From Sporisorium sorghi (lineage: Eukaryota; Basidiomycota; Ustilaginomycetes; Ustilaginales; Ustilaginaceae), in NCBI GenBank assembly GCA_023212695.1, contig JALCCG010000015.1, positions 99,115 through 163,114 on the forward strand: a stretch of DNA of 64,000 bases. The letters are read 5' to 3'. Below are positions 61,201-64,000 of this stretch, one piece after another (the stretch's first letter is position 1; every line of letters starts with the position of its first letter). The notes under the pieces were generated by a model, which did no database searches, was not told where the DNA came from, and saw nothing but the letters and a program-made list of their open reading frames with translations. The position numbers and the translations under genes are program-made.

Positions 61201-63892
61201 TCATCCGAAAGCCGTCATCGAGCCGCAGGCGCTCGACGGCATCACGCCGCAAACCATCTTTTTCAGCACCAAGTCCGATCAGCGAGCGACGCCCGTCGCG
61301 TCGGAAGGCGCCAGCACGTACACGGGCACGTTCCGGTCTCAGGACGATGCTTCCTTTTCGGCTCAAGTCGCCAAACGAAGGCTGCTCGGACATCGCACTT
61401 CGAGTGAGAGTTCCTTCAGCAGCCCGATCGTAGAGCTTAGACGGCGCGTCAACGCGGGCAATGCTGCAGAATCGCAGCCGTCCACCTTCTCGTCGCGTCT
61501 GTCGAGCCTTGCCGAGGAGAGTGCGCAGAGCAAGCATCGCGGAGGTGCTGGTCCCGCGCCTCCCAGCCCTTTGTCTCAGCAGACCCAGACGAGGTTGGGG
61601 GTCGGCAAGGCAAGCGCGGCGGTAGCATCCACAGCGCTGACGGCCACGGGGACGATGACGGAGGCCTCGGCTCGCGCTCGTGCCCAGCACGCTGCCGCTA
61701 CAGCTCAGGCATCGTCCAGGCCCACACCGGCTGGTTCGCGCGCTTCGACGGTGCGAGGATTTGGTGGTGCCGGCGATGCCGCAAAGCTCGGAGCCGCTGC
61801 TGGCGTGGACGGCGGATCGAGTGTTGGCTTCACGAGCACATATGACGGCAATGACCCGTACATCCGTGCCCACCTCGAGGCGGTGTACTTGGACTCGTTC
61901 CGAGACCGTCCCGAGCTAGGTCCCAAGGTGCACGCTGGCGTCGCTCGCCGAAAGGGCGGAGCGCCATGGAATCGCACATCGACGCTTCCTCGCGCTCCCA
62001 CTTCGAGCGCCAGCAAACGCCGACCGGAAGGACGGCTAATCGCCTACTTCACCGAGCACTCGGCTGCGATCACCTGCCTTGCGCTCTCACCGGACCATGC
62101 GTACTTTGTGTCCGGTTCGCAGGATGGGACGCTCAAGGTGTGGGACACGGCTCGGCTGGAGAAGAACGTGACGTCGAAATCGAGAGCGACGTACTCGGCG
62201 CAGAAGGGCGCCATCACGGGTGTCATTGCGATCGAAGCCAGCCACTGTGTCGCCTCGACGGCCACGGACGGCTCGCTGCACGTGTGGAGGATCGACATGA
62301 TCCAATCGACGTCGTCGGTGCCTCGGTACGGCCGGCCGAAGCTCGTCTCGAACTTCCAGCTGAGCACGCCGGACGAGTACGCGACGTGCTTGGTGCAGAG
62401 CAGCACCGACACGTCGTCGCACCTGATTCTGGGCACGACGCTCAGCCGGCTGACGATTTTGGACCTGAGGACGATGCAGGTGCTGCAGACGCTTCGCAAT
62501 CCGGTCGAGTTTGGGCCGATTACGTGTCTCTGCGTGGATCGCAAAAAGACGTGGCTGCTGGTGGGGACGTTGTCGGGCGTGGTGTGTCTTTGGGACTTGC
62601 GATTTGGTTTGCGACTGCGTGCATGGCGGGTGGGGCCGGAAGAGGTGGGGACGCTGTACAGGGTGAATCGGATTGTGGTTCATCCGTCCAAGGGCAGGGG
62701 CAGGTGGGTGTTGGTTGCCTCCGAAAAAGTGGGAGAAGGCGGGTTGGACGGGAAGGAGAATGGCGTGGAGCAGCCGGAAGTGCTGGTGGAGACGTGGGAC
62801 GTGGACCGCGGCATGCGCGTCGAGACGTTTGAAGCGCAGCAGGAGGGTTCGTCGTCAGAAACAAAAGCGACGCGAAGTACAAAGCTGCGGCAAGTGCTCG
62901 AAAACACCGACACACGCATGGAGATGTCCAAGAATGCCGAGATGGGCGATAGCGGCAGCTCCAACCACACCGTGACGACGGGCACGGCGAAGAGCAGGCA
63001 CGACTCGATGCTCACAGGGGCCGCGGCGGCCATCGAGAAGCTGCTCCAGCAGCAGCAGAGGCAGGGCGCTAGAGAAGGATCAGGAGTGGATGCTGCGACG
63101 ACGGATCCGTTCGCTTCTGCGCCGAAGGTGGGTGCTTCAAGCCCAGCTCGTGTGCAGAGCTGTGCGGTCAAGGCGCTGTTTGTCAGTCTCGAGGGCTACT
63201 CCAGCTCGTCGCTTTCAAGCGCTTCTGCTGCGACGGCGACGGTAGCGAGTGCAGCGAAAGCAGCCAAGACGGTCGACTCTGCAGCGGAAACAGCTGCCAC
63301 CGAAGAGGCCGATGGCACGGAAACCATCCACGCCGAGACGGGCGGCGGCTGGCTGGACGTGGGCAAGCTAGCGCGCGCTACGGACCGCATGGCGATCTCC
63401 CCATCCTCCACTTCCACCTCCTCATCTGCGGCGGCTATGAGCAACAACGCAGGAGGGACAGGCCCGGGCGGGTACATGATCACCGCCGGGTCCGACGCAC
63501 GCCTACGGTTCTGGGACCTGGGCAAGCCGGAGCGCAGCCTGGTGTTTGGCGTCACGCCGCGCGTGGTTGCTTCGCCCTCCTTGCGGGCATCCCTGGGGGC
63601 GATGGTGGCGATGGACGCAAAGTCCGAGTTCCGCACACTGCCCTCCGCTGCGCCGGCGAGAGTGGTACACGCCATGTGGTACGACGATCACCCGCCCTCG
63701 GACGACGCTCGTGCGACAGGTGGTGGAGGGGGAGCGCGGCTCAAATCGCCGCTGCTCGCGAACCAGACCGCGCTGTACGCGCACATGTCGAGGGCGCACA
63801 CGGACGCGATTACGGATCTCGTGGTCATCGAGGCGCCGTTCAGGTGCATTGTTGCCGGCGATCGGAGCGGGTGTATCCGCGTTTGGGAGTGA
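58289..63892 (+). CDS. VPS15: VPS15, regulatory pseudokinase/kinase subunit of the class III PI3-kinase
   Basis: Scaffold of the Vps34 complex on endosomes and autophagosomes. The protein has 1,867 residues; yeast and human are about 1,350-1,450, the excess being disordered linkers. Start MGNTHSN gives an N-terminal Gly for myristoylation, as in known Vps15. The kinase domain (about 25-330) has a loose Gly-loop (DKGIGNSRFLRAV), VVKAFVK, HGDLKCEN and DFASSFKPT in place of DFG, followed by CYLAPERFY. HEAT-type repeats run about 490-850 (for example SSQVRMAAIRSCVQTL). WD40 repeats start near 1249 (ITCLALSPDHAYFVSGSQDG) and close at the C-terminus with SGCIRVWE. A Ser/Ala-rich insert (about 1520-1700) splits the WD region. 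Confidence 0.96.
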   Translation: MGNTHSNSNARMAGIGNLVAEVGNDIQYDKGIGNSRFLRAVRARHKFGPIVVKAFVKPDPSISLKSLVKHIRIERESLADVPNVLTYQKVVETERAGYLIRQWLHSNLYDRVSTRPFLGAVEKRWITYQLLHAMRDTHDRGIAHGDLKCENILVTTSLMIYVTDFASSFKPTFLPLDDPSDFSFFFDTSGRRTCYLAPERFYEAGSKYASATTGTSANDTDALDRLGGVQADLLGLGRQSGKVTQAMDVFSLGCVIAELWREGAPTFTLSQLFKYREGMFDVDSMLAGIPDDPVRELVRSMIALDPKDRKTFEEYLKDGRGTVFPSTVPDFFHEYLVELQRTSPASLSNTNGAPGASSVDSTASGSNASVTAVSMRSDAANRQAHRAESDERIEKLYEQWSDIVPFFDDAAGRSNASTPSTSAGGISARLDGVLGRFAFRSSFQPATDEDIPETEQVSADDAEDVYPVHLCIPGIPPRPALLEGGGADVDGTAQLILSVILANLRNCIRPSSKIHALELLIHLSTRWLTDETKLDRVLPFVMSLFDDPSSQVRMAAIRSCVQTLMLVKIVTPSNASIFPEYIVPNIKQLGLDPSTPVRCTFAASIVPLAETAERFLQMSQAMRAEGLFAVERDLNGGFIDDQPNESNYDEQLRTFQTLLQEIIVTLLTDPSASVKRALLASIAPLCRFFGMAKTNDVMLSHMITYLNDRNWLLRDAFFDIIVDVAQVSGNRSLEEYILPLMTQALSDSEENVVYRVINGLRTMSERNLLDRARLLTLLEITIGFLCHPNLWLRQASAGLVAAAAAKLDDVDVWAILYPSLRPLLRTDVQDLTEVTLLDTVRAPLTRPVFSAALAWASQASNSAFWKSQAEGKDQAGLKNGLATEGVGLLLGKSGRELIVPARGRTEEDDRFRDKLRSMGMEDEDEIKLVALRSVIRRLSKQGSKFSSTQAEWDLAGAGSNANGPAGEGARSHPKAVIEPQALDGITPQTIFFSTKSDQRATPVASEGASTYTGTFRSQDDASFSAQVAKRRLLGHRTSSESSFSSPIVELRRRVNAGNAAESQPSTFSSRLSSLAEESAQSKHRGGAGPAPPSPLSQQTQTRLGVGKASAAVASTALTATGTMTEASARARAQHAAATAQASSRPTPAGSRASTVRGFGGAGDAAKLGAAAGVDGGSSVGFTSTYDGNDPYIRAHLEAVYLDSFRDRPELGPKVHAGVARRKGGAPWNRTSTLPRAPTSSASKRRPEGRLIAYFTEHSAAITCLALSPDHAYFVSGSQDGTLKVWDTARLEKNVTSKSRATYSAQKGAITGVIAIEASHCVASTATDGSLHVWRIDMIQSTSSVPRYGRPKLVSNFQLSTPDEYATCLVQSSTDTSSHLILGTTLSRLTILDLRTMQVLQTLRNPVEFGPITCLCVDRKKTWLLVGTLSGVVCLWDLRFGLRLRAWRVGPEEVGTLYRVNRIVVHPSKGRGRWVLVASEKVGEGGLDGKENGVEQPEVLVETWDVDRGMRVETFEAQQEGSSSETKATRSTKLRQVLENTDTRMEMSKNAEMGDSGSSNHTVTTGTAKSRHDSMLTGAAAAIEKLLQQQQRQGAREGSGVDAATTDPFASAPKVGASSPARVQSCAVKALFVSLEGYSSSSLSSASAATATVASAAKAAKTVDSAAETAATEEADGTETIHAETGGGWLDVGKLARATDRMAISPSSTSTSSSAAAMSNNAGGTGPGGYMITAGSDARLRFWDLGKPERSLVFGVTPRVVASPSLRASLGAMVAMDAKSEFRTLPSAAPARVVHAMWYDDHPPSDDARATGGGGGARLKSPLLANQTALYAHMSRAHTDAITDLVVIEAPFRCIVAGDRSGCIRVWE

Positions 63893-63926
63893 TGAGATGG
63901 AGAATGAATGCAAGGTTTGTTTGTTT

Positions 63927-63927
<1 letters not shown>

Positions 63928-64000
<73 letters not shown>
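63928..64000 (+). repeat. Poly(T) run reaching the window edge
   Basis: At least 73 consecutive T start 36 bases after the VPS15 stop, introduced by TTTGTTTGTTTG. On the minus strand it is poly(A). It continues past the window, so its full length is unknown. Confidence 0.9.

Overview
The window reads as nuclear DNA of a basidiomycete fungus, most likely a smut fungus of the Ustilaginaceae (Ustilago/Sporisorium/Pseudozyma type). This rests on protein families that are purely fungal or eukaryotic, long Ser/Ala/Gln-rich disordered insertions, a moderately high GC content, almost no introns (only one was found), and Kozak-type start contexts. The species cannot be fixed from sequence reading alone. 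There are no prokaryotic operons, phages, CRISPR arrays or transposons, and no tRNA or rRNA genes were recognised.

Layout. 1-6.7 kb: a patatin/TGL-type lipase (runs off the left edge), the rRNA-processing factor EFG1, a kinase-only 6-phosphofructo-2-kinase, and a small secretory-pathway thioredoxin. 8-18 kb: a La-motif (LARP) RNA-binding protein and a 1,696-residue SH3 + Ras-association polarity protein of the Tea4/Bud14 type. 18-24 kb: lariat debranching enzyme DBR1, a mitochondrial protein of unknown function, and glycogen synthase. 24.1-26.8 kb is gene-poor, with one doubtful 53-residue ORF. 26.8-37.2 kb: DNA polymerase epsilon catalytic subunit, a BTB-like orphan behind a TATA box, and a membrane-anchored UPF0047/YjbQ protein with the only intron. 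37.6-52.2 kb: a Bem3-like PX-PH-RhoGAP, a tail-anchored protein with a split CS domain, PRMT5, the histone chaperone SPT2, and the N-terminal acetyltransferase NAA50. 52.5-63.9 kb: a Rho1 GEF (DEP-DH-PH-CNH, ROM2 type) and the VPS15 pseudokinase. A pure T run then continues off the right edge.

How the genes relate. Genes are arranged mostly as divergent pairs sharing 0.5-1.9 kb promoters and convergent pairs separated by only 78-420 bp. Functions are mostly housekeeping: rRNA and intron-RNA processing, replication, protein methylation and acetylation, chromatin, endosomal PI3-kinase, and storage carbon (lipase, fructose-2,6-bisphosphate control, glycogen). Several morphogenesis genes (Tea4/Bud14-like, RhoGAP, RhoGEF, PRMT5/Skb1) lie within about 46 kb.

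Start codons were chosen as ATG in good context. Several of the longest open frames begin at GTG or TTG and were shortened to the first convincing ATG. I saw no clear new biochemical system. The most interesting points are the loss of both catalytic histidines in the PFK-2/FBPase-2, the CS domain interrupted by about 190 disordered residues, the membrane-anchored UPF0047 protein, clusters of short upstream ORFs before regulatory genes, and a repeated palindrome GTAAATTTAC.
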